This document shows, piece after piece, positions 1 to 9,858 of a stretch of DNA of 64,000 nucleotides. This DNA is from Gautieria morchelliformis (taxonomy: Eukaryota; Basidiomycota; Agaricomycetes; Gomphales; Gomphaceae), in contig WHVA01000218.1 of assembly GCA_015179125.1 (NCBI GenBank), forward strand, positions 62,001-126,000, in the 5' to 3' direction. Made by a program: the position numbers and the translations under genes. The notes beneath the pieces are model-generated. The model was not told where the DNA came from. It did no database searches and saw only the letters and a list, made by a program, of their open reading frames with translations. The first letter of the stretch is position 1. The number at the start of each line of letters is the position of its first letter.

Positions 1-2
1 CA

Positions 3-221
3 AGAAGATATAAGAAGCTCTTACGGGCACAACGTGCAGCAGACGGTCTGGCAGAGGGTGACTCATCGCAAGCAAGTGGGGATTCATCAAGTAGTGGGGA
101 TCGGAACACGAAGAAGTATGAGAAGGGGAAAAAGAGGCGGCGCTTGGCGGGAGTGAAAACGAAAGGTGCACAGAAGAAGAGGAAAAGGGCGGATGTGAGT
201 TCATCAAGCCTGGACGATTGA
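3..221 (+). CDS. C-terminal tail of an unidentified protein, runs in from the left edge
   Basis: The third frame is open from the first bases of the window to a TGA at 219-221. It encodes about 72 residues that are very rich in Lys and Arg, with a Ser/Gly/Asp stretch in the middle and an acidic end (SSSSLDD). Such tails occur on nuclear and transposon-encoded proteins, but there is no diagnostic motif and I do not recognise the gene. No start is visible because it lies outside the window. The call rests only on the open frame and its charged composition. Confidence 0.35.
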   Translation, partial: RRYKKLLRAQRAADGLAEGDSSQASGDSSSSGDRNTKKYEKGKKRRRLAGVKTKGAQKKRKRADVSSSSLDD

Positions 222-1753
222 GATGTACCGTATATACAAACCTGGACTCGATGCCATGAAATACATGGCCAAGTGCAATTGAGCAAAAGGAGGTGGCTAC
301 CTCCTTCAGAGAAGGGAAACACGTCAACATGTGGTTAGAACGGACCTGGAGTAGGGTTCTTAAAAGTCTCTGCTGCATGTCTTTTTCACTGCCAAATGAC
401 AGACCCAGCGTACCAGCGATTGGTCTGTCATTTTTGAAGGTTCAGATCGGATGGACACTTGACCAGTCAGGCCATGCTTACCGATGCTGCTTAGACTCCC
501 CGAGGGGCTTAGCGGTTTTTTAAGGACGGGGTTGAGGCGGGGAGCGCGAAGGAACACACGGATTGTTGTGTTTTTATGGTTTTTGGCGGTGCTTATGCGT
601 GGTGGATGGGTTTTGGGTGGTTCCTCTGTGGATGCTGACGACGATGCACGATGTCACGACGAGGCGCGATTTGACGATGATGCCCGATTGGACGACGATG
701 CGGGCAAAACACGTACACGTGGCACCCGCTGCCGGACGAGCAGGCGATGGCGGCGAGAGTCTTGCGTGGCTTTCCCTCCTTGCGGTGGGATCGCCGTTGT
801 TGTTGTTGCGGCCCCGCCGCAGCGCCTCGAACTCCGCAACCGGGAGCATACGTACCTTGTGCTGTGGGTGCACGACCGCAGCCTGTGCATGAGGACGGGG
901 AAGTGGTGGATGTTCCCGGAGGTGAGTGCTCGCTTGGGCCGTTCAGGGGCGAGGGCTCATGCTGTTCGCTCTCGGTTTTGTGTTTCGCCTGCCATGCCTC
1001 TCGGTTTGCTCTCGGTTTGGTGTTTCGCCTGCCGTGCCTCTCTGATCTGTACCATGCATCCGCGGTCGCTGCCATGCTCGCCTGCCCGCCTGCCTCGCTC
1101 AGGACGGCACCATCCACCATGGCCCGACCTGACACCTTGGTAGCGCCCTCCGCCCCATCGACGTCAGCATCAGCGTGCAGGTCCAGCTGCGTCAGTATGC
1201 CGCGGAGGTCACCGACGCGTTCTTCCACAAGCGCATGCTGGGCGGTGCGTCGTTCCCTTTGATTTTCATTTGTTTTTTTGGGTGTACGCTGACGGTTGCG
1301 AGGTGTGCTTTTGGGTGTGTGTTGATGATGTATGGGGCTGGTGCTGTCCCGTGCCGCTGCAGGCCCACGCTCAACGTCATACGGCGCCGCGGACGTCAAC
1401 TTGGAGTTTTTGCCGAGGGGGTGTTATCACCGGAAGGAGATGTGGCAGGAGCAGTGGGGTAAGGAGGTTGAGAAGGGTGCGTTTGGTATTTTTAAATTGA
1501 AAGGTTACTGGAATATATTTGGCAAGGAATAAGAGCAACGCACCTTTGCTGCTCCCCATGAATTCAGAACATCGCGTACTTACTTGGCGGGGTGTAGCAA
1601 CAGGCGGCCTATTGGGATAGTGCTGTCAGCTAGTGAGAGAAGACAAGAGCCATGGGCTTACAGCAGGTCTGAAGTTCCACGCCGTTGTCATGCAACAGAG
1701 ACATGCTGTTACGGTAGCAGTGCCCGGTGACAGTGTGACTCGCCCTTCGACTT
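222..1753. other. No supported gene; GC-rich low-complexity DNA
   Basis: This stretch holds long overlapping open frames on both strands, caused by GC-rich low-complexity sequence such as GAC/GATG repeats at 630-700. None shows a convincing domain. One plus-strand patch near 1150-1240 reads smoothly (VQLRQYAAEVTDAFFHKRM) and could be a decayed exon, possibly preceded by a GTGAG donor near 920. I could not link it to a family or to the CxC gene downstream. Confidence 0.35.
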
Positions 1754-3813
1754 ATGACCATGCACCCCACTCTGGGCGACTTGCTACTAGTTCTGACAGC
1801 ATACTTTCCGGATGGTCTCTCAGTTCAGCGCGTATTCTATGCCCTGGCTGCTATTCTGAGCCTGCAGGCCGTGGTCCAACTCAATAGGAATCAAAGGTGC
1901 TTTCCGGGTCAACCACAGGAGACCGGATGGGAGAAGGATCTCCAGGAGCTGGTCCATGCCGCATTGCATCCAGAGGAATCCTCGACTGAGGAGCTAGAGG
2001 GGGAGCCGCCGGGACCTGGGGTAACCGCACATGTCAGCGAGGGACTCACGCAAATCCTTGCGATTCTGGACTGGGACACTGTCCACATACCAAGTCAACT
2101 TGCCTTTTCAGCTTACCCCATCTTGTGTACAGCGCACATCAATTGTGTCTTCTGCCCAGGACCTCGTCCATTGACACGGCATGAAACTGTCACGATTGTC
2201 CCGCTTTTGGGGCGGAATCTGCAATGGGGCAAGGCACGCCTGATTGTGGCCGGATGCCGTCAGTGCAGAGCTGTGTATTATGTGGACCATGTGACGCGCC
2301 CTTGCACCCCTCATTCCTCGAGCCGTGTGCAGCATTTGGAGTATGAAACACCATTTTTGCGTGTCTCAAAAACGGAGAACATCTGGGTAGACCGGCGCGT
2401 TGCACAGTTCCAGGAAGCTGCCATTTTCTGGTTCAAGGCCTCATGGCAGGGCTTTGCTGATGTTCTGAACCGGAGTTTTTTGCGGGATTCCTTGCTTCTG
2501 CGAGATGCTCAGACACACAAATTGTTTGTCGAGCACTTCACCTGGCGTTTGGTTGTCGCTCATGGCCTGGAGAATGTGTTCACATGTGCACCAGATCCCA
2601 GTGCAGACAATATGACCAAGGCATTGCTTGGGTTTATTGGAAGCAACCGAGGCATTGTGCCTGGGTCTCTTAGCCATGTGTGCTTGGACTGTGCGCATCA
2701 GAAGCGTTCCCGGTCAGATAATGTAGAGGATCCCCAGCTTGGGAGTACGCCTGATGATGCGCTGGCGGAGGTGGATGACCCTGGGGCATTGGGAGGGGCC
2801 TATGCGGGGCAGCCCCTGCGGGCTGGGCTGCATCTGCCGGCACCAGCACCAGAGGTCACCCAGGTGTGGGTGCGAATGGATGTCATGGATGGCAAAACAT
2901 TGACACATCGGGTAAGTGTATGGGCATTGCAACAGGATCTCACTCAGGCTGAGTTTCTTAGATATGTGCAATGGACCGTTGTCGGGAACCTTTGGTTGAC
3001 TATAAGTCTGGGCGTTTCTGTCATCTGCATCTTGAGAATGAAAATGTCTGCAGCATCAATACCTGCGGACGACCAATTGATGGGGAAGGAGATGTGACAT
3101 GTGATTTGCCTGCTCATGTGGCAATCCACCGAGCATGGAAACAGAGGTTTGGACGGGCTTCCTTTCAGGTGTGCGGCGTGGTATTAAGAAGGGTGGTCCT
3201 TGGGATCCTGATAGCCAGCCAGACCAGGAGGATGCCGAAACCGACTTGGGTCATACCTTTCGTGCACGCCATACATATTGTGTCCAGACTATACAATGGG
3301 CATGTGGAATGCCCATTGGGTGGGGAAAGTGTTATGAGATTGAGAGTGTCTCTCAGGTCCTGCAATTGGTTAATTTCTGGTTTCCACCTGAGGGCCCCAG
3401 ACCTGCTTTCATTGTCTATGACAATGCCTGCAAATTGCTTGCACATATTGTTACCCAGAATACCCATGACTTGTGGCTCACCACGACTCGGTTTGTGGTG
3501 GATGCATGGCATTACATCAACCATCGCAGCACAGATCGCCTGTGTCGGGAATGGTGCAATCCAGCCCCCCTCAATGGCAGTCAGCCAGACTTGGTCATCT
3601 TGGAATGAGATGGAATGGGACAGATGCATGCCAGTCGTGCCTTCAATACTGAGGTGGAAGAACAGTTCAATGCCTGGATGGATGGATTTGAATCACAGCT
3701 GCGACAGATGACTGACTTTAACTTTGATTTTTCTTACATTCAGTCATGTTATTGTAAAGGAAGAGGTTGAACAGAGGGTGGAGAGCAAGCAGCGTGGCAT
3801 TCCTAACTACTAA
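1754..3813 (+). pseudogene. KDZ-transposase-associated CxC5/CxC6 cysteine-cluster gene, decayed
   Basis: The gene resembles the basidiomycete proteins that carry CxC5 and CxC6 cysteine clusters and accompany KDZ transposases; their function is not established. Exon 1 (1754-2911) has the CxC5-like pattern CTAHINCVFCPGPRPLTRH, then a CRQC motif. A 50-nt GT..AG intron (2912-2961) joins it in frame to the CxC6-like part (FCHLHLE, then CGRPIDGEGDVTCDLPAH). Three lesions follow: a one-base deletion near 3166, an in-frame TGA at 3606-3608, and a frame change near 3740. Downstream motifs (YDNACKLLAHI, VDAWHYINH, WCNPAPLNGSQPD, then AFNTEVEEQFNAW) keep the family order across the breaks. The ATG at 1754 opens the region that reads like the family. 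Frame restoration by the intron and motif order make the assignment firm; the domain names come from memory of the family. Confidence 0.75.
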
Positions 3814-3919
3814 AATATGATTAGTATCATAGTTCTCCAAATCCAATCTCAGTGGTTAGAGCCTATCTTCTTGACTTATATGCAAGGGCGTACATGAGGC
3901 CATTTTTTCTAGTTTGACG

Positions 3920-4458
3920 TGTAGAGGACAGGAATTATGGCAGTAGGACTGGACTTGGTGCTCAAAAGAAGACTAGAAATCAATTCACTCTCTCAGTGAA
4001 TTTAGTTGTCACTATAAATATATTATACACTACCTAGAAATCAATTCACTACAGGATTTCTAGGTCAACAAATTGAATGGAAATAAGACTAATTTACTTG
4101 CCTCTCTCAGTGAATTTAGTTGTCACTGAGAGAGGAGGGAAATGTGTCTCATGCGCATGTACTACTAGCCGGCGCTTTAGCGCCCGTGGTACCACCTTGT
4201 GCCATGCTAAGCGCCCATAGAACGTACCACGGTGGTGAACAGCCGCAGCTCAAAAAGGAAACTTGTCCACAACCACCCACAAAGGGTCGGTTGGACAGAA
4301 CATGAAAAGAAGTAGAAATACAGCTTCGAAAAATCAAAGGAAAATTCGACAAATCATAGAATGAATGTCAGCATGGTTTCAAGTCAAAATCAAAAGAAAT
4401 ACGAATGGTGGAATCTATTTGGCTTGATTTTGGTGCAGGAGCATAAATGCACCCAACA
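3920..4458 (-). mobile_element. Solo LTR, 539 bp, target duplication TGACG
   Basis: The segment starts TGTAGAGGAC and ends CACCCAACA, so it has the 5' TG..CA 3' ends of an LTR. It is flanked by perfect 5-bp repeats, TGACG at 3915-3919 and 4459-4463. No internal retrotransposon sequence is present, so it is a solo LTR left by LTR-LTR recombination. A second copy, reverse-complemented, lies at 45609-46149. Both contain repeated CTCTCAGTGAATTTAG motifs and a TATA-like run. The LTR orientation is uncertain because the coding part is missing; the strand given is nominal, opposite to the 45609 copy. Confidence 0.85.
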
Positions 4459-4601
4459 TGACGGGTATGCCAGCAAGCATGGCTCTTGTCCCCCTTGTAG
4501 TTCTTCTCATGTATGTGCTTGATTTGTGATAACATGTATCAACTTTCATACATGTTATCATCCCTTGAGGCCCCTGTTCTTAGTACAGTGACCAAGATCT
4601 T

Positions 4602-4738
4602 TGTCAGGGGACACCGACCCCATTCTGAGAGCCGACCCTGTTCTGAGAGCAGACCCCATTCCAAGAGCCAACCCCATTCTGAGAGTCAACCCTGTTCCCG
4701 ACCCCGTTCCGAGAGCCAACCCTGTTCTGAGATCTGAC
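4602..4738 (+). repeat. LTR-like fragment with short tandem repeats
   Basis: The segment begins TGTCAGGGGACACC, the same 14 bases that open the LTRs of the Gypsy elements at 17626 and 52118. It continues with about eight imperfect repeats of a CCCTGTTCTGAGAG-like unit, in the place where those LTRs carry TTCCG repeats. I read it as the 5' end of an LTR from a related family, truncated after about 140 bp. The Arg-Pro-Ser-Glu open frame across it is a product of the repeat period. Confidence 0.5.
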
Positions 4739-4740
4739 CC

Positions 4741-5883
4741 TTGGATACAATGGATATTGAATTCCCCAGCTATAGGGACTGCGCAGATACCACTGGAATA
4801 CATTATGTTTTCATTGTATTGTTTTGCATTGCATCAGAGTGGAATGCATTATGTTTTCATTGTATTTTTGTAATTGGTAAACACTGCACTGCATTGCATC
4901 ACAGTGGGTCACACTGGTGTGCAATGAAGCACATTGGATTTGGAGATGGCAATGATTATCAGTGCGGTGCAATGTATAACATCGTATATATTTGGTTTGT
5001 TGTCAGTGTGCTGCGTTGTGTTGCAGTGGGCTACACTACTATGCGATGGAGCGCATTGGATTTTGAAACTGCAATGATTATTAGTGTGGAGCATTGGACA
5101 CCACTGCCACACACTGTCTTCTGGTGTGTGACAGGGCAACCCGGTGGCCGGCATTGGAAATCAGGGTAGTGGGGTGGCCATGGCCCTGGGTTGCATTGGC
5201 GCCCAGGGCCAATCAGTGGGGACGTGAGTAATGGGGATATTACTGATGGAATAGTTTTGTAATTCCACCGAATACCTGGGGCAGCCGATGGTCTGGACTG
5301 GTCAGCTGCTGAGTCAGCTGAGTGTTCGGGCTTCCGAGTCGCACTGTCCGGGCTTCAGATTCTTTGTCCTTTGCCAAGCTTTCTCCGCATATTATGCAAT
5401 ACTTACCATAACTCTCTTACCGGCATGATTCTGAATGTTTGCGGCAATGTGTAAATGGGATCACCAAATTAGTTGACTTTACGTAATTGTCGGCAACTGT
5501 AGTACGTACAACCAGTAGTGCTGTACTACTGGTTGTACAGTACACAATTGCGAGCCCTGGCTGAGGCCGTGTTGGCACTTACATGCTATTCAGAGCAAGG
5601 GTGCGCCTCCCTCTAGTTCTATTATGCTGTGGCAATTCAACAGAAAGTTACACAGCGGAAGTGGCAGGCGGAAGGTTTTCGGGATTTTCCGATTCACTAG
5701 TACTAGGAGAAGTTTCGGTTTGGCTCCCATTCATTGTTGGGATTTAGTATCGGTAAGTTTAAAACCCAGGCTTGCGTCTGACGCACCGGACGAACATGGG
5801 AATAGTGCATTTGATGCAGGCATATGTGACAAGCCTGAGAGTTGTACTCGATGAGTTGTCATTCAATGAGGTACGTGCCGTTG
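4741..5883. other. No gene; imperfect local duplication
   Basis: There is no supported coding region. Two segments, about 4902-4975 and 5026-5098, are diverged copies of each other 124 bp apart; both contain GCAATGATTAT preceded by a CATTGGATTT run. The short open frames here follow this repeat. The remaining sequence up to the adenylating-enzyme pseudogene is unassigned. Confidence 0.4.
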
Positions 5884-6002
5884 TGTATAAGTATCGGGAG
5901 ACGTGTGGAGACTCACCATTGTGCTAGCTCCTTCCTCTCTAGCTACTGCGCCCGTTTCCAACATTCATTCCCTCTCCCAGTCAAAGCCCTTCCCCAATCA
6001 TC
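5884..6002 (+). promoter_or_regulatory. Probable promoter of the adenylating-enzyme gene
   Basis: A TATA-like GTATAAGTAT lies at about 5885, some 118 bases before the ATG at 6003. It is followed by a pyrimidine-rich stretch (CTCCTTCCTCTCTAG and CCCTCTCCCAGTC). CT-rich leaders after a TATA are common in filamentous fungi. This is inference from position and composition only. Confidence 0.35.
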
Positions 6003-7191
6003 ATGGGCCACACCAGCTTGAGTTCCCATCTGACTGTTTTAGAAAGGAGTGCCCGCATTTTCTCATCTTCTCCAGCTTTCAGAATCCCTCAGATGACCGC
6101 AGGAAAGGTAGAGAGTTGGGACATCATAACCTACTAGCGATTCTATAACGACGTCGATCGTGTTTCTGAATACTGGTCGCACATATACTTTGATCTTGTT
6201 GATTTTCCAAAGGTTGTCGGGATGGTCTTATTCCGACGTAGTTCAGATATATGGTGTCTCAAAGGCGGGATACGTACCACAGCTATTTAGCTTCCAATTT
6301 CTCAATCGCAGCGTCATATTTGAACTGCTCACCAAGGCCAATGCAACAGCCCTAATTTACGAACCATCCTTTGAGGCTAACCTGGATAATAGCCCTGTCC
6401 CATTATACGAGCCTGCTGATGTCAACCATGTCCGCGAAATATCCCACAAACCGTTGCTGCCACCACAGCTCATAATGAGTGATGACGAGTCTGTCTTTGT
6501 TTTTCACACCAGTGGTTCAACGTCGGGTAGTCCCAAGCTCGTCCCCTGCAGTCGCAGGTGGCTGGACACTCTCGTCCACAAAGCTGAACAGGTTTGCAAA
6601 CCTAGAGACTCGAAAAAGCAGGACGTCACGACATGGCTTGGTTCCATATGCCACGTGGGCCAGACATCCAGTGAGATACATTCAGGATTCTGTCAATGAC
6701 CTTGATCTTCACCCTCCATAATATCTAGTGCTTATAGGATTTCTTCAGCATGGAGCGTGCACAATCCAGCCAACTCAAATCACGTTCTCGTCGGAAGAGC
6801 TCTTTGATATGGTAGATCGATGCGGTCTCAACCGGCTTACTCAATTCTCCCCCTTTCTGGAGAAGCATCTCAGAAATTCTTACTCCAATCCGAAACTCCT
6901 TAGCCTTCTCCAATCCCTTGACGAGGTTATATATAGCGGGCGTGTCTCGGCCCGGAAGTGGAGAATTGGGCGTACAATAGTGGTATTTCGATGAGGGTTA
7001 GTCGTTAGTCTCCGTTGCACCATCACAGGCCTCATATGCGCTGAGTAGAACCTATTCGGTAGTACCGAATGTGGTGTAACAATGTGGTCTGTTGGCGGAC
7101 GCGGTAGGGACGCGCGTTATCTTTGCCCGCTGCAGGATGTCTCCTGTGCCTTCTTGCCTATCCATAAGGGCAACCCCTGCGTCACGAATGC

Positions 7192-7414
7192 TGTTAGTAA
7201 TCGGAACGATGACACTGCCGAGGCAGAGCCGGCACGCATTTAGCCGGAGGTTCGAGATCGCTCTCGACCCCGGGTTGCTGGTGCGCCGGCATCGCATCGG
7301 CACAGCAGCTCGAAGGGATTGGTAATATAATGGACATTATAATTTGTATATAAAGGAACGATCTACTTGAGATCAATGTAGAATATCAGATCATATTTAC
7401 TCCTTCGTTCCACA
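7192..7414 (+). repeat. Copia 5' LTR, 223 bp
   Basis: It begins TGTTAGTAATCGG and ends CGTTCCACA. A TATAAAGGA motif near 7351 is the likely promoter. It appears identical to the 3' copy at 11465-11687. Confidence 0.95.
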
Positions 7415-7431
7415 GGTTATGGGCCCCGCGC
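7415..7431 (+). other. Copia primer-binding site of the half-tRNA (initiator Met) type
   Basis: The 17 bases directly after the 5' LTR, GGTTATGGGCCCCGCGC, resemble the complement of the anticodon stem-loop of eukaryotic initiator tRNA-Met rather than a tRNA 3' end. Drosophila copia is known to prime from such an internal tRNA fragment. The match is judged from memory of the tRNA sequence. Confidence 0.65.
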
Positions 7432-7494
7432 ATAACTAAAACTACTACAAATCTAACTACGCTCCATACTCCAATAACTCAATACCGATCAACG

Positions 7495-9858
7495 ATGTCG
7501 AGTAGCAATAACACGTACAAGATCGATCCCTTGAACGGGGATAATTACGCGGCGTGGCGCCGGCGGCTCGAGTGGATACTCGATGACTCAGATCTGTGGG
7601 ACGTGGCTATCGGCAGGGAGACGGAACCGAGACCGGCAGATGCCGACAACGTCACTGCGACCGAACAGCAGGAGATCGACGATTGGAGAAGGAAGGACAA
7701 GAAGGCTAGAAAAGAGATTTGCCTCAGAGTTGCCGATGAACAACTAGTTTACATCAATCAGACGATGTCTGCGTTTGCTGTATGGACTAGTCTACAAGCA
7801 ATATTCGAATCAAAGGGAGCAGTGGGGATTGTAAATCTCCGAAGAGATTTCTTCCGGACGCTTGCCGAGGACGGCGCGAACATGGAGGAGCACGTACGCA
7901 AGCTCCGCGGCATTCAACAGGAATTGAATGCGCGGGGGCATTACATCAGTGACACCGAGTTCTCGAACACGTTGCTGACGTCATTACCAGATTCTTGGTC
8001 GGTGTTTATTACGGCAGTAAACGCCAGTGGAGCCGGGACAACAGCTGATATATTAATAGCTCGGGTCCTCGATGAGGATCGAGCACGGAAAGCTGGATCG
8101 GCACGGCAGACGGCGCTTAAGGCGCAACAACGTCACAGGACCAGGAAAGATGACTCAGGAGCAACAAAGGGAAAGTGCCGAAATTGCGGCAAGAAGGGTC
8201 ATTACGTGAAGGACTGTTGGGCGAAAGGTGGCGGCAAGGAGGGCCAAGCACCGAAATGGTTCAAATCAGGGAACAAAGAAACAGTCAAACAAGCAGAAGA
8301 AAAGGACTTCGCATTTGTATCTAAGGAGGTAGCATACAGTGCTATATCTGCATCCGACTGGCTAGCCGATTCAGCGGCAACAACACATATAGCTCGAAGC
8401 CGAAATGATTTCGCTAGCTATGCCGAGGAACCATCGGAAATCGAAGGAATTTCACCCGGCGCGGTACTACATACACAAGGCCGAGGCACTATATACATGG
8501 AATTCAAGATCGGCGCCAAGACGAACACGATCGAACTACGTGACGTCAAGCATGCACCGGATGCGCCGAACAACCTTATCAGCGTAGGGCGTCTGACTGA
8601 TAAGGGCAACACAGCCACTTTTTCAGGCACCGGCGTCGAATTCAAATCACGCGCCGGAGTTACCTTTGCACAGGGACAGAAGCGCGGGCGGCTGTTCTGT
8701 ATGAAGGCACGGGTCACTCGATCAGTCGAGGCACGGGACTTTGCCGCAGCGGCAAAGGGACGGTCATGGGATAAATGGCACAGGATACTAGGGCACGTCA
8801 ACATAAACTCCATAAAATTGTTGAAATCTAACGACCTAGTTACTGGACTCGAGATCGACGAGTCAAACGAGCCGAGCCAGTGCAAGGCATGCATACAAGG
8901 CAAACGGCATGTGGAGCCATTCCCCAAAAGAGCCGAGGACACTGTAGAACAGGTCGGTGACCTGACAGTATCCGATGTATGGGGACCTGCCCAGACCGAG
9001 GGACCATCACGTGAAAAGTATTTTTATTCTTTCACGGACATCAAATCCAGGTACACGGTCATCTATTTTGGGAGCGCCAAAGATGAAGCACTCAAACACT
9101 TCGAGACGTACAAGGCATTCCTCGAGACCCAAACAGGTCAGAAACTGAAGAGGTTTCGCTCAGATAATGGAGGGGAATATGTCAATAAGAATTTCAAGGA
9201 ATTTTGTGCAAAATATGGCATTATCATGGAAACTACAGCTCCATACTCCCCAGCCCAGAATGGAATTGCCGAACGACTCAACCGGACCTTACTCGAACAC
9301 GCACGGGCAATGATGTTTGCCAAGAACCTGCCTAAAATACTCTGGCCCGAGGCCGTGGCTTACGCGTGTTACATCAAAAACCGATCACCCACGCGAGCGC
9401 TTGGAGATGACGCAACGCCGTTCCAGGCACTATTCGGCAAGAAGCCGAACATAGCACGTCTAGAGGAATTCGGGACAAATTGTTGGGTTATGGTGCCGGA
9501 TCAACGACGAGCTAAACTTGATCCAAAGGCAGAAGAACACATCTTCGTCGGAGTAGCAGAACATGCAAAAGCATGGAGGTATTACAATAAAGCCTCAAAA
9601 CATGTTCAAATTTCGAGAAATATCACATTCGACGAAAATGACAACCGACTCTACCCTATCCCAGACAACGACGATGATGACACGGCACCGCTCGAGGGGG
9701 AGCACTCACCGCGCGAGCATGTGCCGGACCCGATCACATCTACCCCACAGACGTCATCACCCACACGACACCCGTTCCTGATCCACCTGAACAAGCGCCA
9801 GCTCCAGAGATCCGACGGAGCGCGCGTATCACTCAAAGACCGGATTACCGGAAACTGA
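7495..9858 (+). CDS. Copia Gag-protease-integrase polyprotein
   Basis: This is a 787-residue open frame. The N-terminal gag part begins NGDNYAAWRRRLEW. A CCHC zinc knuckle (CRNCGKKGHYVKDC) sits at about residues 228-241. The aspartic protease motif DSAATTHI has its Asp at about 292. A GAG-pre-integrase segment with WHRILGHVN and CKACIQGKRH starts near 428. The integrase catalytic triad is D494 (TVSDVWGP), D557 (RSDNGGEY) and E593 (GIAERLNR), with 35 residues between the last two as in DD35E enzymes. The frame ends at TGA 9856-9858 in the poorly conserved linker before reverse transcriptase. Confidence 0.9.
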   Translation: MSSSNNTYKIDPLNGDNYAAWRRRLEWILDDSDLWDVAIGRETEPRPADADNVTATEQQEIDDWRRKDKKARKEICLRVADEQLVYINQTMSAFAVWTSLQAIFESKGAVGIVNLRRDFFRTLAEDGANMEEHVRKLRGIQQELNARGHYISDTEFSNTLLTSLPDSWSVFITAVNASGAGTTADILIARVLDEDRARKAGSARQTALKAQQRHRTRKDDSGATKGKCRNCGKKGHYVKDCWAKGGGKEGQAPKWFKSGNKETVKQAEEKDFAFVSKEVAYSAISASDWLADSAATTHIARSRNDFASYAEEPSEIEGISPGAVLHTQGRGTIYMEFKIGAKTNTIELRDVKHAPDAPNNLISVGRLTDKGNTATFSGTGVEFKSRAGVTFAQGQKRGRLFCMKARVTRSVEARDFAAAAKGRSWDKWHRILGHVNINSIKLLKSNDLVTGLEIDESNEPSQCKACIQGKRHVEPFPKRAEDTVEQVGDLTVSDVWGPAQTEGPSREKYFYSFTDIKSRYTVIYFGSAKDEALKHFETYKAFLETQTGQKLKRFRSDNGGEYVNKNFKEFCAKYGIIMETTAPYSPAQNGIAERLNRTLLEHARAMMFAKNLPKILWPEAVAYACYIKNRSPTRALGDDATPFQALFGKKPNIARLEEFGTNCWVMVPDQRRAKLDPKAEEHIFVGVAEHAKAWRYYNKASKHVQISRNITFDENDNRLYPIPDNDDDDTAPLEGEHSPREHVPDPITSTPQTSSPTRHPFLIHLNKRQLQRSDGARVSLKDRITGN

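Noticed and set aside
593-1399. A 268-codon minus-strand open frame and overlapping plus-strand frames
   Set aside because: Low-complexity, GC-rich composition opens several frames on both strands at once; no domain or splice-consistent structure.
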